Shown: piece after piece, positions 8,170-18,267 of the stretch
Layout: the number at the start of each line of letters is the position of its first letter
How positions within the stretch are numbered: the first letter of the stretch is position 1
Origin: JARICQ01 sp964428475
GTDB taxonomy: Bacteria; Bacillota; Clostridia; Tissierellales; Tissierellaceae
Reading direction: 5' to 3'
Length of the DNA: 64,000 bases
NCBI GenBank assembly: GCA_964428475.1
Contig: CAYRYO010000002.1
Location: 1-64,000, forward strand
Program-made: the position numbers and the translations under genes
Notes under the pieces: generated by a model
The model's database searches: none
What the model saw: only the letters and a program-made list of their open reading frames with translations
Told to the model about the DNA's origin: nothing

Positions 8170-9405
8170 ATGAAGAGAGTTGTAATTACAGGATTAGGGG
8201 CAATTACCCCCATAGGAATAGGAAAAGACAAGTATTGGAATTCGCTTATATCTGGAAAATCAGGTATAGGACAAATCACTAGATTTGACACAAGTGAATT
8301 TAATTCACGTATTGGAGCAGAAGTAAAAGACTTTGAGCCGTCAGATTATATGGATAAAAAGGAAGCTAAAAGAATGGATAGATTTTCTCAATTTGCAGTC
8401 GCAGCTTCAAAGCTTGCATTTGAGGATTCAAAGATAGAACTTGCAAATACAAATTTAGATAGAGTAGGTGTAGTGGTAGGTGCTGGAATTGGAGGAATGG
8501 AAACTCTTGAGAGAGAATTTACCAAAATGAAGGATAGGGGACCGGGAAGGGTTAGTCCCCTACTTATACCAATGATGATATCAAATATGGCACCAGGTCA
8601 AATTTCAATGATATTTGGGCTTAAGGGAAGTTCCATGGCTATAACTACAGCATGTGCATCAGGTACACATGCCATAGGAGAAAGTTTTAGAATGATTAAA
8701 GAGGGAAAGATGGATATAATAGTTGCAGGTGGTACGGAAGCAGCTATAACCCCTATTGCGGTAGCAGGATTTTGTTCAATGAAAGCTCTTTCAACGAGAA
8801 ATGATGATCCAGAAAATGCATCACGCCCTTTTGACAAGGAAAGAGATGGATTTGTAATGGGAGAAGGAGCAGGTATGTTGATTTTGGAAGATCTTGATCA
8901 TGCATTAGCTAGAGACGCAGATATATACGGAGAAGTAGTAGGATATGGTTCAACTTCAGATGCATTTCATATAACCCAACCAGACCCAAATGCAAAAGGG
9001 GCAAGGAAGGCTATGGAAATGGCGATAGAAGAAGCCAATATAAAATGTAGTGAAGTGGGATATATAAATGCACATGGAACTTCAACTTACTTTAACGATA
9101 AACTAGAAACTCTGGCAATCAAAAATGTATTTGGAGATTATGCAAAAGATATAAACATTAGTTCAACAAAATCAATGACAGGACACTTACTAGGAGCTGC
9201 TGGTGGAATAGAGGCTATAGCAACAACATTAGCACTTAAAGAAGGAATAATTCCCCCTACAATAAATTATGAAAACCCAGATGAAGAATGTGACTTGAAC
9301 TATACGCCAAATAAGGCAGTAAAAAGAGATATAAAATGCGGTCTATCAAATTCACTAGGATTTGGTGGACACAATGCTTCAATATTAATAAAAAGATATA
9401 TATAA
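8170..9405 (+). CDS. fabF: 3-oxoacyl-ACP synthase II FabF
   Basis: A protein of 411 residues from ATG 8170 (TTGGAGGT upstream; the frame extends a few codons further but lacks a ribosome site). It has the Cys-His-His triad of elongating ketosynthases: TTACASGTHA, NAHGTST and GHLLGAAGG. It elongates acyl-ACP with malonyl-ACP. It is the last gene of the fab operon and is followed by a strong terminator. Confidence 0.96.
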   Translation: MKRVVITGLGAITPIGIGKDKYWNSLISGKSGIGQITRFDTSEFNSRIGAEVKDFEPSDYMDKKEAKRMDRFSQFAVAASKLAFEDSKIELANTNLDRVGVVVGAGIGGMETLEREFTKMKDRGPGRVSPLLIPMMISNMAPGQISMIFGLKGSSMAITTACASGTHAIGESFRMIKEGKMDIIVAGGTEAAITPIAVAGFCSMKALSTRNDDPENASRPFDKERDGFVMGEGAGMLILEDLDHALARDADIYGEVVGYGSTSDAFHITQPDPNAKGARKAMEMAIEEANIKCSEVGYINAHGTSTYFNDKLETLAIKNVFGDYAKDINISSTKSMTGHLLGAAGGIEAIATTLALKEGIIPPTINYENPDEECDLNYTPNKAVKRDIKCGLSNSLGFGGHNASILIKRYI

Positions 9406-9408
9406 GAT

Positions 9409-9462
9409 AATAAACAGGGTGTTTAATAGGATAATAATCCCATTAAACACCCTGTTTATTTA
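9409..9462. terminator. Bidirectional terminator between fabF and the sigma-54 regulator
   Basis: An 18-bp perfect stem (9410-9427 with 9442-9459, ATAAACAGGGTGTTTAAT on the left) with a 14-base loop and T/A-rich flanks on both sides. The stop codon of the opposing regulator gene lies in its right arm. Confidence 0.85.
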
Positions 9463-11528
9463 AAATTTTCAACACTTAAGAACTTTTTACCTTTTTGTGT
9501 TATATAATTTCCCCTACGGCCACCTTTAATGATTATCAAATCAAGAGAGTTTAAAAGATAAATTATTTTTCGCAATTGACTTTCTGCAATATCTACTTTT
9601 TCTCTTTCCAATAAATCCAACATATGTTTTCTGCCTGCAGTTTTTTCAATTTCATTGAGATATTTAATCGAATTTAATACTTTTATGGCAAGTATATAAT
9701 CTGTTTTTTCGTTCAAAAACTCTATTTCTTTTCTATAAGCATTGTTAGTAGATTGTGATTTATCTTTTCCCAGATTAGATTCTAATAGATAATTAGGCAA
9801 AGAATTTAGAGTTATATGATTACCTTTTTCAATAGCAGAAATATAGGAAGAAATATTTTTTAATTCTCTAATATTTCCAGGCCAATTATAATTATAAAAT
9901 AAATCTAGACATTCTTTAGAAAATGTAAATTCTTTTTTTGCAAAGCTATTTAGAAGGATAACAATATCTTCTAATCGTTCTCTAAGAGGTGGTATATGTA
10001 TTGGAAACATATTTAGTCTATAGAACAAATCTTTTCTAAATAAGTTTTCATCTATCATATCCATTAAATTTCTATGAGTAGCAGAAATAATTCTAACGTC
10101 TACATCTATCACTTGTTCGGAACCTATTGGAGTTATTTGTTTTTCTTGCAATACTCTGATCAACTTTGATTGTAAATGATAAGGCATATCTCCTATCTCA
10201 TCTAGAAAGACAGTACCATTATTAGCTATTTCAAACAGTCCCTTTTTACCACTTTTCAAAGCACCCGTAAATGAGCCTTTTACATATCCAAACAATTCAC
10301 TTTCTAATAAATTTTCAGGCATTGCAGCACAATTTATAGCGACAAAAGGTTGATGATGCCTAGATGAAGCATTGTGAATAGACTGTGAAAGCACTTCTTT
10401 TCCTGTACCAGTTTCCCCAGTAATTAAAATTGATAAATCTGAATTAGCAATTTTTTTTGATACTTCAATCACATCTTTTATAGAATTTGAGTTGTTTATG
10501 ATATCTTTAAATGTGTACTTGGCAACCTGACCTTTTTGCCTTAAGGTTTTAGTTATATTTTGCTCCAGTTTTTTTATATATGTAACTTCCTGGAATGTAA
10601 AATATAGTTTATTTTTATTGTCAAAGTGAACAATGTTTTGTTTATTTAGTGTTATAAATTTATTGTGATAACATATTAAATCCTCATTGATGTGATCGTG
10701 ATAGTAGCTTTCAAAGTCTACATCCTTAATGATTTCATGTAGGTATTTTCCAGAGAAGGGTTCTTGAATTTCAAATATATCTCTAAATTTTTGATTAAAT
10801 ATCAATATCTTACCTTTTGTGGTAGTTAATACTATCCCATCATTAGATAAATCCAATAGAGTATCCAATATTTGAGTCCTGGAGAGTAAATTATTATAAT
10901 TCTCTTGTATTCCAACATTTGTACTGAAAATTTCTTGATAATAATCATATAAGTTATGTTGAATTGTCTTATTATTAATACCTAGCATATTCATTATAAG
11001 CATCATTGTAGAAATATCCAAAACTCTATTTCCTATGTCCATAAAAAATTCTATATTATTTGGCTCAGGTATTACACCTAATTCTGAAGGGGATATGGCG
11101 AGCTTGATATGCTTATACTCTTTACCTTCTTCATAAGGAATTAAATTAAGGTGTTTTATACCAATATCATATAGGGAGGATACAGAATTTAATGTCGTTT
11201 CAATATCATCATTTACTACTAGGATATCAGTATCATTTGGAATCTCAAATAGGGGCTGGGCATTGTTTTTCAAATAAGTCCTTTGAGCAACAATTATATT
11301 ATCAGGATATTTTACAAACTTTCTTATTTTAATGGCTCTACTAATAGTCATTGCAATTATCAAATCTTCTTTGATAATATTATCATTATTTAATGCATTT
11401 ATATAATAATTATTTATCACTATTTGATCTCCAAAGACTCTAATTAAATTTTCTTTGATAATATCTCCCACTGTGTTTTGTTTATTATATTTAATGGAAG
11501 AATCTGTAACAATAGCAATTGATTTCAT
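9456..11528 (-). CDS. Sigma-54-dependent transcriptional activator of the peptide island
   Basis: A protein of 690 residues. Residues 1-200 form an unassigned Rossmann-like sensory region; about 215-320 is a PAS domain (ILDTLLDLSNDGIVL...GKILIFNQKF); about 345-580 is the AAA+ domain with Walker A GETGTGKE near 370, the sigma-54 contact loop GSFTGA near 418, Walker B VFLDEIGDMP and the R-finger segment FRKDLFYRLN. The C-terminus is not a Fis helix but looks like a winged helix (ESQLRKIIYLLNSL...GGRRGNYIT). It should open sigma-54 promoters; the -24/-12 site in front of the divergent peptidase gene is the obvious target. The effector, perhaps a peptide or amino acid, is unknown. Confidence 0.88.
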   Translation of the reverse strand: MKSIAIVTDSSIKYNKQNTVGDIIKENLIRVFGDQIVINNYYINALNNDNIIKEDLIIAMTISRAIKIRKFVKYPDNIIVAQRTYLKNNAQPLFEIPNDTDILVVNDDIETTLNSVSSLYDIGIKHLNLIPYEEGKEYKHIKLAISPSELGVIPEPNNIEFFMDIGNRVLDISTMMLIMNMLGINNKTIQHNLYDYYQEIFSTNVGIQENYNNLLSRTQILDTLLDLSNDGIVLTTTKGKILIFNQKFRDIFEIQEPFSGKYLHEIIKDVDFESYYHDHINEDLICYHNKFITLNKQNIVHFDNKNKLYFTFQEVTYIKKLEQNITKTLRQKGQVAKYTFKDIINNSNSIKDVIEVSKKIANSDLSILITGETGTGKEVLSQSIHNASSRHHQPFVAINCAAMPENLLESELFGYVKGSFTGALKSGKKGLFEIANNGTVFLDEIGDMPYHLQSKLIRVLQEKQITPIGSEQVIDVDVRIISATHRNLMDMIDENLFRKDLFYRLNMFPIHIPPLRERLEDIVILLNSFAKKEFTFSKECLDLFYNYNWPGNIRELKNISSYISAIEKGNHITLNSLPNYLLESNLGKDKSQSTNNAYRKEIEFLNEKTDYILAIKVLNSIKYLNEIEKTAGRKHMLDLLEREKVDIAESQLRKIIYLLNSLDLIIIKGGRRGNYITQKGKKFLSVENFK

Positions 11529-11564
11529 ATTAATTCTCCTCTTCTTTCAATAGTGTAATTAGAT

Positions 11565-11611
11565 AAATATTAACTTATTATTTGTATTAAGGCAAATGGA
11601 ATTTAATATTT
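11565..11611. promoter_or_regulatory. Possible upstream activator site (inverted repeat)
   Basis: AAATATTAA (11565-11573) and TTAATATTT (11603-11611) form a 9-bp inverted repeat just upstream of the sigma-54 promoter, where an enhancer-binding activator would bind. The arms are pure A/T and could occur by chance, so support is weak. Confidence 0.3.
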
Positions 11612-11626
11612 AGAATAACTTAGACT

Positions 11627-11643
11627 TTGGTACGTTAATTGCA
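11627..11643 (+). promoter_or_regulatory. Sigma-54 (-24/-12) promoter
   Basis: TTGGTACGTTAATTGCA matches the consensus YTGGCACGNNNNTTGCW at all but one of the defined positions, with GG (-24) and GC (-12) correctly spaced. It lies 40 bases before the peptidase start and faces away from the sigma-54 activator gene, so transcription of the peptidase-transporter operon is very likely RpoN dependent. Confidence 0.85.
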
Positions 11644-11682
11644 TAATATATTGTTTAGAACAAATAAAGGGAGGTGAATAAT

Positions 11683-13599
11683 ATGAGGAAAAAAATTCAA
11701 CTAGATGATTTCGCAAAAAACAATATATTAACTAATTTAAAAGTCAACGAAAATCAAACTATAGGACTATATTTTTCAAATCAACCAAATATCGAAGAAA
11801 ATACTTGCACAAAAAATTTAATTTTATGTGACTTAGAGAAATTAACAACTAGAGTATTAGATTTGTCGACAGAATGGGATGATTATGAATTTGTCAAAGA
11901 TGAAATAGTTTTAAAGACTTATGTAGAAGACCATACAGCTTTTTATATTTACAATATCCATAAAAATCAGATAAAATTATATGCTGAAATTCCTTATATT
12001 GTAAAAAGATTTTGTATATTTGAAGATACAATTTACTTTGTAGCAAAGATTATCCATCCTAGAGAATGTGAATGTATTGATAGTGGAACGAGATTTCCAT
12101 TGTATGAGGATGGTAAGGGGTTTATAGGGAATAGAAGTAAATCCTTATTTAAAATGGATATTAAAACACAGAAAATAACTTGCATATCGCCACCTAATAC
12201 ACAGATAGATGATATTAGCTTTGATCTATATAATGATAATATTGTATTTACTGCATTTGATGTAGAAGTATTTAAACCAGTGCCATCAGATATCTATACA
12301 TATAATTTAACGGATGAATCCATAACTCGCTGGACAGATGGAAACTATAGAATCAGTTATGCGGCAACCTTATCTAAGGGAAAAATAATTTTTCTTGGAA
12401 TAGATTTAAATATAAAACAGAGAAATGATAATCATGAACTATATGTAATAGAAATGAGCAGTGGGAAATGTAGGAATATAGAAAACTATAGCAATAAAAG
12501 CAATGAAAGCTTTGGTGGGTTATCAGATATGAAATTCTCAGTATCCAGATCTGTAAATTATCATAATGGGAATTTTTATTTTTTAACTTTAGAAAAAACT
12601 AGAGTAATTCTAAATAAGATAAATAAAGATGAAGAATTTAGCTATATAGATATGGGGATTAATACCATTGAATGTTATCAGATTTTAAAAGACAGTATAT
12701 TACTTGTTGGATTAAAAGGGCTTAAACTTCATGAGCTTTATAAGTTTCAAGATGGAAGATTAAATCAAATTACAAATCACAATGAATGGTTGGAAAAAGA
12801 AAGACGAGTGAGTAAACCTTTTGCTTTGAAAATAACTGACAAGAACATCGATATAGATGGCTGGGTTATACCCCCTATAAATATAAGACCAAATCAAAAA
12901 TATCCTGCTATTTTAATTATACATGGTGGTCCCAAATTAGCCTTTACTGAGATTTATCATCATGGTATGCAAACACTTGCAGCAAATGGATATTATGTAA
13001 TTTATGCAAACCCAATGGGTAGTGATGGATATGGAGATGAGTTTTTAGATATAAGAGGGTCTTTTGGCAATCTTCCCTATGATCAATTAATTAACTTCAC
13101 AGATGAGGTAATTAAAAAATATCCTCAAATAGATAAGGCAAATCTTGGTTTAATGGGTAGTTCATATGGTGGATATATGACTAATTATATCATTGGAAAG
13201 ACTTCTAAATTTAAAGCAGCTATATCTGAAAGTGGAATTAGCAATCTAGTTACTGCTTTTACATCATCAGATATTGGATATCAATATGTATTGGAATACA
13301 TGGGTGGTGAAACACCATGGACAAACATGGATGATTATATAGAACAGTCGCCAATTGTTAGAGCAGACAAGGTTACAGCAGCTACATTGTTTATTCATGG
13401 AAAAGACGATCATAGATGTAATTATACTGAAGCATTAAATATGTATGCAGCAATTAGTTATCACGGAGTAAATTCTAAACTTTGTATATTTGAAGGTGAA
13501 AGTCATGATTTAGGGTCTAGGGGTAAACCTAAAAATAGATATAATAGGTACAAGGCGATAATTGAATGGTTTGATTGTCATTTGAAAGAGGGTGATTAA
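11683..13599 (+). CDS. S9-family (prolyl oligopeptidase/acylaminoacyl) peptidase
   Basis: A protein of 638 residues. The N-terminal ~380 residues look like a beta-propeller; the rest is an alpha/beta hydrolase with IIHGGP (oxyanion region), nucleophile Ser494 in GSSYGG, Asp575 in HGKDDH and His608 in ESHD. No signal peptide is seen, so it acts in the cytosol on imported short peptides. The start is ATG 11683; the in-frame GTG at 11674 sits inside the ribosome site GGGAGGTG. It is the first gene behind the sigma-54 promoter and its TAA directly abuts the next ATG. Confidence 0.88.
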   Translation: MRKKIQLDDFAKNNILTNLKVNENQTIGLYFSNQPNIEENTCTKNLILCDLEKLTTRVLDLSTEWDDYEFVKDEIVLKTYVEDHTAFYIYNIHKNQIKLYAEIPYIVKRFCIFEDTIYFVAKIIHPRECECIDSGTRFPLYEDGKGFIGNRSKSLFKMDIKTQKITCISPPNTQIDDISFDLYNDNIVFTAFDVEVFKPVPSDIYTYNLTDESITRWTDGNYRISYAATLSKGKIIFLGIDLNIKQRNDNHELYVIEMSSGKCRNIENYSNKSNESFGGLSDMKFSVSRSVNYHNGNFYFLTLEKTRVILNKINKDEEFSYIDMGINTIECYQILKDSILLVGLKGLKLHELYKFQDGRLNQITNHNEWLEKERRVSKPFALKITDKNIDIDGWVIPPINIRPNQKYPAILIIHGGPKLAFTEIYHHGMQTLAANGYYVIYANPMGSDGYGDEFLDIRGSFGNLPYDQLINFTDEVIKKYPQIDKANLGLMGSSYGGYMTNYIIGKTSKFKAAISESGISNLVTAFTSSDIGYQYVLEYMGGETPWTNMDDYIEQSPIVRADKVTAATLFIHGKDDHRCNYTEALNMYAAISYHGVNSKLCIFEGESHDLGSRGKPKNRYNRYKAIIEWFDCHLKEGD

Positions 13600-14661
13600 A
13601 TGGATACTATTACTTTATTAAAAAGATTGATTGAGATAGATTCATCTTCTTTGGAAAAAGCAAATGAATTAATAGAATATGTCTCAAGGTATTTGCAAGA
13701 AAATGGATTAGAAGGTGAAATAATTGAGAATAATGGGTATAAAAGCTATGTATTGCTAATAGGTGAGGGAGATAAAACTATAATATTAAATGGGCATTTG
13801 GATGTAGTCCCTGGAAAGCTTGAACAATTCAATCCTATCGAAAGAGATGGAAGAATATATGGTAGAGGCAGTGCAGATATGAAGAGTGGTTGTGCAGCCA
13901 TGATAAATACAATGATTGAGTTATCCAAAAAACCACTATCATGTCGTGTGATGATGCAAATTGTAACTGATGAAGAAAGCGGAGGATTTAATTGTAGCAA
14001 GTATTTAGTTGACCAAGGATATATTGGAGACTTCGTTATTTGTACAGAACCTACTAATTTAGATGTATCAACTCAAGCCAAAGGATTTATGAGATTAGAC
14101 ATTGAAACTGAAGGGATTCCAGCTCATACAAGCCGACCTTGGCAAGGAGAGAACGCGATTTTAAAAGGTATAGAGAATTACAATAGAATTATAAATCTAC
14201 CAATTTTACAAATAGGTTCTGCAATTTATGAAAATTCCACAGTTACTCTATCGCTAATTAAAGGAGGTGACACCTATAACAAGGTTCCAGATAAAAGTAT
14301 ATTAGGTCTTGATATAAGATTTATACCCAGTTTGTGTCCATATGATATAATAGAGGATATAGAGAAGGTTGTTAAAGGGAAGGTTATATTAAAAGCATTA
14401 GGGGATCCTATTAATACTTCAGCCCAAGATCCATACATTAAAGATTTTATTAATGTAGTTGATTTATTTAGCAAAGAAGGACGTACAAAGACTATTGGAC
14501 AGCATGGATCATCTGATGGAAGGTTCTTTGCAAGCAAGGGAATACCAGTTGTAGAATTTGGTCCAGTAGGCTTCGATTGGCATGGAGATAAGGAATACGT
14601 CGAGATTGAATCTATTTATCAATTGGAAAAGATACTTAAGACTTTTATTGAAAAAATTTAA
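13600..14661 (+). CDS. M20-family metallopeptidase (ArgE/DapE-like)
   Basis: A protein of 353 residues. Metal-site motifs are GHLDVVPG (His66, Asp68), GRGSADMKSG, the catalytic glutamate pair in TDEESGG and CTEPT; the C-terminal HGSSDGRFFASKG supplies the last metal ligand region. The family removes acyl groups from amino acids or cleaves di- and tripeptides. It starts immediately after the S9 peptidase stop, so both are translated together and probably act in sequence on imported peptides. The exact substrate cannot be told from sequence. Confidence 0.88.
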   Translation: MDTITLLKRLIEIDSSSLEKANELIEYVSRYLQENGLEGEIIENNGYKSYVLLIGEGDKTIILNGHLDVVPGKLEQFNPIERDGRIYGRGSADMKSGCAAMINTMIELSKKPLSCRVMMQIVTDEESGGFNCSKYLVDQGYIGDFVICTEPTNLDVSTQAKGFMRLDIETEGIPAHTSRPWQGENAILKGIENYNRIINLPILQIGSAIYENSTVTLSLIKGGDTYNKVPDKSILGLDIRFIPSLCPYDIIEDIEKVVKGKVILKALGDPINTSAQDPYIKDFINVVDLFSKEGRTKTIGQHGSSDGRFFASKGIPVVEFGPVGFDWHGDKEYVEIESIYQLEKILKTFIEKI

Positions 14662-14702
14662 TTTAACAATTGATTCAACACAAAATTTAAGGAGATGATT
14701 AA

Positions 14703-16274
14703 ATGTTTAAGAAATTTATGTCTATATTTTTAGTTTTAGTACTTGTGCTAAGTATGGCTGTAGGATGTGCATCTGATAAGGGTAATGAGGCTAATGACGA
14801 TGCAGGAGATACAAATGCCGATGTTAGTACAGAAGATGAAAGTGAAGACGCAGTAGAAGCAGACAATAGTCAGATAATAGTTGCTACAGAAGCAGATATA
14901 GTATCACTAGATCCACAAGGTCACAATGATGTAGAGTCAGAGAGGGTTTCTAATTTAGTGTTTGATAGATTATTTAAATTAGATGAGAACTTTAGAGCAC
15001 AAGCAAATCTAGTTGAAGATTGGTCACAGCCAACTCCAACAGAATGGGAACTAAAGATTAAAGAAGGCGTTCTCTTCCATGATGGAACAGAGATGAAGGC
15101 AGAAGACGTGGCATACTCTCTTGAAAGATCAAAAGAGTCTGCAGTGGTTCAACACGTACTGGAACAAGTTGAAAAGGTTGATGTGATTGATGATTACACA
15201 GTAAAGGTAACTACAAAAGAGCCATTCGCACCATTTGTAAATGCACTTGTACATGCTGGAGTATCTGTTTTTCCAAAGGCCTATGCAGAATCAGGTGATG
15301 ACTGGAAAAATCCAGTAGGATCAGGGCCATATAAATTTGTTGAATGGGTATCAGGAGATAGGATAGTACTTGAGAAAAATGAAAATTATTACAACCCTGA
15401 AGAAGCAGGAATAGCTGAGAAAATTGTATTCAAGGTAATTCCAGAAGGAACAAGTAGAACAATAGCGCTTGAAACTGGAGAAGTAGATATAGTATCTATT
15501 TTAGATGCTATGGACGCACCTAAAGTGGAAGATAATGATAATTTAGAACTATATACAAAACCATCAACTAGTTTTTCATATTTAGGAATGAATACTGAAA
15601 AGGCACCATTTGACAATGTATTAGTAAGGCAAGCTATGAACTATGCAATTGATAAAGAATCTATACTTCAAATTGCATTAGAAGGTGCTGGAGTAGTAGC
15701 TACTTCTATGACAGCTGACTCACTACTTGGTCATGTTCCATCAGATTACAGCTACAATCCTGAGAAAGCTAAAGAACTACTAAAAGAAGCAGGATTAGAA
15801 GATGGATTTGAAATGACAATATGGTCATCAGGAGATAGAAGAGAAAGAATAGCTCAAGTTACTCAAGCTAATTTAATGGATATAGGGATAGATGCAAAAA
15901 TTGAAATGTATGAGTGGGGAGCTTTCTTAGATGCTACAAACTCAGGAAATCAACAGATGTTTGTATTAGGATGGTCTTCTAATCCAGATGTAGACGCAAC
16001 TCTAACTCCACAATTTAGTGAAAATAGTATTGGTGCACAAAATAGAGCTAGATATGTAAGTGATAAGGTAGAAAAATTACTTGCAGAAGGTAGAGCAGAA
16101 CTTGATCCAACAAAGAGAGAAGAGACTTACAATGAGATATATAAAACTTTAAATGAAGATTCACCATGGGTACCTTTATATGTAGAGAATAATATTGCTG
16201 CTGCAAATAAAAACTTAAAAGGTGTAACATTAAATGCACAGGGATTAATAGACGTATACAAACTTCATTACTAA
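14703..16274 (+). CDS. Oligopeptide ABC transporter substrate-binding lipoprotein
   Basis: A protein of 523 residues with a lipoprotein signal: positive N-terminus, hydrophobic stretch and lipobox ending at Cys22 (SMAVGC), followed by an acidic, low-complexity linker. The mature part belongs to the family 5 extracellular binding proteins (OppA/DppA), with ATEADIVSLDPQ, a long lobe II and YNPEKAKELLKEAG. It captures peptides outside the membrane for the permeases encoded next. A hairpin follows the gene before the permease genes. Confidence 0.92.
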   Translation: MFKKFMSIFLVLVLVLSMAVGCASDKGNEANDDAGDTNADVSTEDESEDAVEADNSQIIVATEADIVSLDPQGHNDVESERVSNLVFDRLFKLDENFRAQANLVEDWSQPTPTEWELKIKEGVLFHDGTEMKAEDVAYSLERSKESAVVQHVLEQVEKVDVIDDYTVKVTTKEPFAPFVNALVHAGVSVFPKAYAESGDDWKNPVGSGPYKFVEWVSGDRIVLEKNENYYNPEEAGIAEKIVFKVIPEGTSRTIALETGEVDIVSILDAMDAPKVEDNDNLELYTKPSTSFSYLGMNTEKAPFDNVLVRQAMNYAIDKESILQIALEGAGVVATSMTADSLLGHVPSDYSYNPEKAKELLKEAGLEDGFEMTIWSSGDRRERIAQVTQANLMDIGIDAKIEMYEWGAFLDATNSGNQQMFVLGWSSNPDVDATLTPQFSENSIGAQNRARYVSDKVEKLLAEGRAELDPTKREETYNEIYKTLNEDSPWVPLYVENNIAAANKNLKGVTLNAQGLIDVYKLHY

Positions 16275-16305
16275 AATGATTATCTTATGAAATAAATGAA
16301 TTGGT

Positions 16306-16372
16306 CAAGAATCAAAGGCACGCCCCTACTTATTTGTTTATCTAGATTGTAGGGGCGGACTTTGTTCTTCTG
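16306..16372 (+). other. Intercistronic hairpin after the binding-protein gene
   Basis: CGCCCCTAC (16321-16329) pairs with GTAGGGGCG (16349-16357), extended across an internal loop by AAAG/CTTT. It is GC-rich in an AT-rich setting and lies in the 141-base gap between the binding protein and its permeases. Such hairpins commonly stabilise the upstream message or partly stop transcription so that binding protein exceeds permease. Confidence 0.55.
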
Positions 16373-16415
16373 ACTTTTCATATATTCATTAATTAGATAA
16401 TAGATTGGAGGAGCT

Positions 16416-17342
16416 ATGGGCAAATATATATTTAGAAGAATCTTGGTACTTATTCCTATAATACTAGCAGTAACATTTATAGTATTTTTTATAATTAGTT
16501 TGACTCCGGGTAATACTGCAGCGATGATTATAGGAGATGGAGCAACCCAAGAATCTATAGAGAAATTAAATGAAGAAATGGGATTTAATGATCCAATAAT
16601 AGTTCAATACGGCAGATATATAACAAACTTAGTCAAAGGGGACATGGGAAATTCTTATAAAACAGGAGTGTCTGTATCAAAAGAAATTGGAGAGAGATTT
16701 CCAAACACATTAAAGCTTACACTTCTAAGTATCCTTATCTCTATCGCTATTTCTATACCAATAGGTATTATATCTGCTACAAAGCAATATTCTATATTTG
16801 ATAATTTTGGCATGATAATAGCACTTATAGGGATTTCAATGCCATCATTTTGGCTTGGACTTAATCTTATTATTATATTTGCATTAAAATTAGGATGGCT
16901 TCCATCTGGAGGGGCCGATAGTTTTAAGAGTATTATACTTCCAGCCATAACACTTGGTGCAGCAGCTGCAGCTAGTATCACTAGGACAACTAGATCAAGC
17001 ATGTTAGAAGTTTTGCCTCAAGATTATATAAGAACTGCAAAAGCTAAAGGCGTTGGAAAAAAACCAATAATAATAAGGCATGCTCTTAAAAATGCACTTA
17101 TCCCAACCATTACCATAATTGGAATAGAATTTGGAAACTTGCTTGGGGGAGCAATACTAACAGAAACGGTATTTTCATGGCCAGGAATAGGAAGGCTTAT
17201 GGTAGATTCTATAAATAGAAAAGATATACCTATGGTACTTGGATGTATAATTATATTTTCTGTAGGCTTTAGTATAGTAAACTTAATCATTGATATTTTA
17301 TATGCATATATAGATCCAAGAATTAAGGCAAATTATGAGTAA
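16416..17342 (+). CDS. Oligopeptide ABC transporter permease (DppB/OppB type)
   Basis: A protein of 308 residues with six predicted membrane spans. It has the DppB-type N-terminus (YIFRRILVLIPIILAV), SLTPGNTA and the EAA-like cytoplasmic loop YIRTAKAKGVGKKPIIIRHAL that docks the ATPases. It forms half of the translocation pore with the next gene. Confidence 0.93.
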   Translation: MGKYIFRRILVLIPIILAVTFIVFFIISLTPGNTAAMIIGDGATQESIEKLNEEMGFNDPIIVQYGRYITNLVKGDMGNSYKTGVSVSKEIGERFPNTLKLTLLSILISIAISIPIGIISATKQYSIFDNFGMIIALIGISMPSFWLGLNLIIIFALKLGWLPSGGADSFKSIILPAITLGAAAAASITRTTRSSMLEVLPQDYIRTAKAKGVGKKPIIIRHALKNALIPTITIIGIEFGNLLGGAILTETVFSWPGIGRLMVDSINRKDIPMVLGCIIIFSVGFSIVNLIIDILYAYIDPRIKANYE

Positions 17343-17356
17343 GGCGGGTGTTTTTC

Positions 17357-18253
17357 ATGGAAATGACTAATAAAGAAAATTTGCAAAAAATTAAAAGTAA
17401 ATATAAAAAAAGAAGTCAAATGGCAGATGTATGGATGAGATTAAAGAGAAACAAACTTGCTATGTTTGGGCTCATTATACTTACCATACTTATACTTACG
17501 GCAATATTTGCCGATTTAATAGCAGATTATAATACAGAAGTAATCAAGATAAATGTAGTAGAAAGACTTAAAGGGCCTAGTAAAGACCATTGGTTTGGAA
17601 CAGATGAATATGGTAGAGATATATTTGCAAGGATAGTACATGGTACGAGAACATCGCTATTTGTAGGTGTAATTTCAGTTGGTATTGCATTATCGATAGG
17701 AGGAATACTTGGTTCTATTGCAGGATATTATGGGGGCAAGCTGGATAATGCTATCATGAGGGTGTTAGATGTACTTCTTGCTATTCCATCAATACTCCTA
17801 TCTATCACTATTGTATCAGCTCTCGGTCCAGGACTTACAAACTTAATGATATCAGTTGGAATTTCAAATATCCCTGGATTTGCAAGGGTAGTAAGAGCTA
17901 GTGTACTTGGTGTCAAAGATCAAGAATATATAGAAGCTGCAAAGGCAATAGGTGCAAAGGATTATGAGATAATTTTTCAGCATGTACTGCCAAACTGTTT
18001 GGCACCTATAATAGTATTGGCTACATTAAAAGTAGCAGGGGCTATTATGGCAACAGCTGGACTTAGTTTTATAGGTCTTGGAATACAGCCACCTAGACCA
18101 GAGTGGGGCAGTATGTTATCGGGCGGCAGAGCATTTATTAGAGATTATGTACATGTAGTACTTTACCCAGGACTTGCTATTATGATTACGATTTTATCTC
18201 TAAATTTACTTGGTGATGGACTAAGAGATGCACTTGACCCTAGACTTAAATAA
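17357..18253 (+). CDS. Oligopeptide ABC transporter permease (DppC/OppC type)
   Basis: A protein of 298 residues. It has the DppC hallmark HWFGTDEYGRDIFARI, five to six membrane segments and the EAA loop YIEAAKAIGAKDYEIIFQHVLPN. ATG 17357 was chosen because AAGGCGGG sits eight bases upstream; the in-frame GTG at 17348 overlaps that site. It pairs with the preceding permease. Confidence 0.93.
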   Translation: MEMTNKENLQKIKSKYKKRSQMADVWMRLKRNKLAMFGLIILTILILTAIFADLIADYNTEVIKINVVERLKGPSKDHWFGTDEYGRDIFARIVHGTRTSLFVGVISVGIALSIGGILGSIAGYYGGKLDNAIMRVLDVLLAIPSILLSITIVSALGPGLTNLMISVGISNIPGFARVVRASVLGVKDQEYIEAAKAIGAKDYEIIFQHVLPNCLAPIIVLATLKVAGAIMATAGLSFIGLGIQPPRPEWGSMLSGGRAFIRDYVHVVLYPGLAIMITILSLNLLGDGLRDALDPRLK

Positions 18254-18267
18254 TGGGAGGTAATGAT

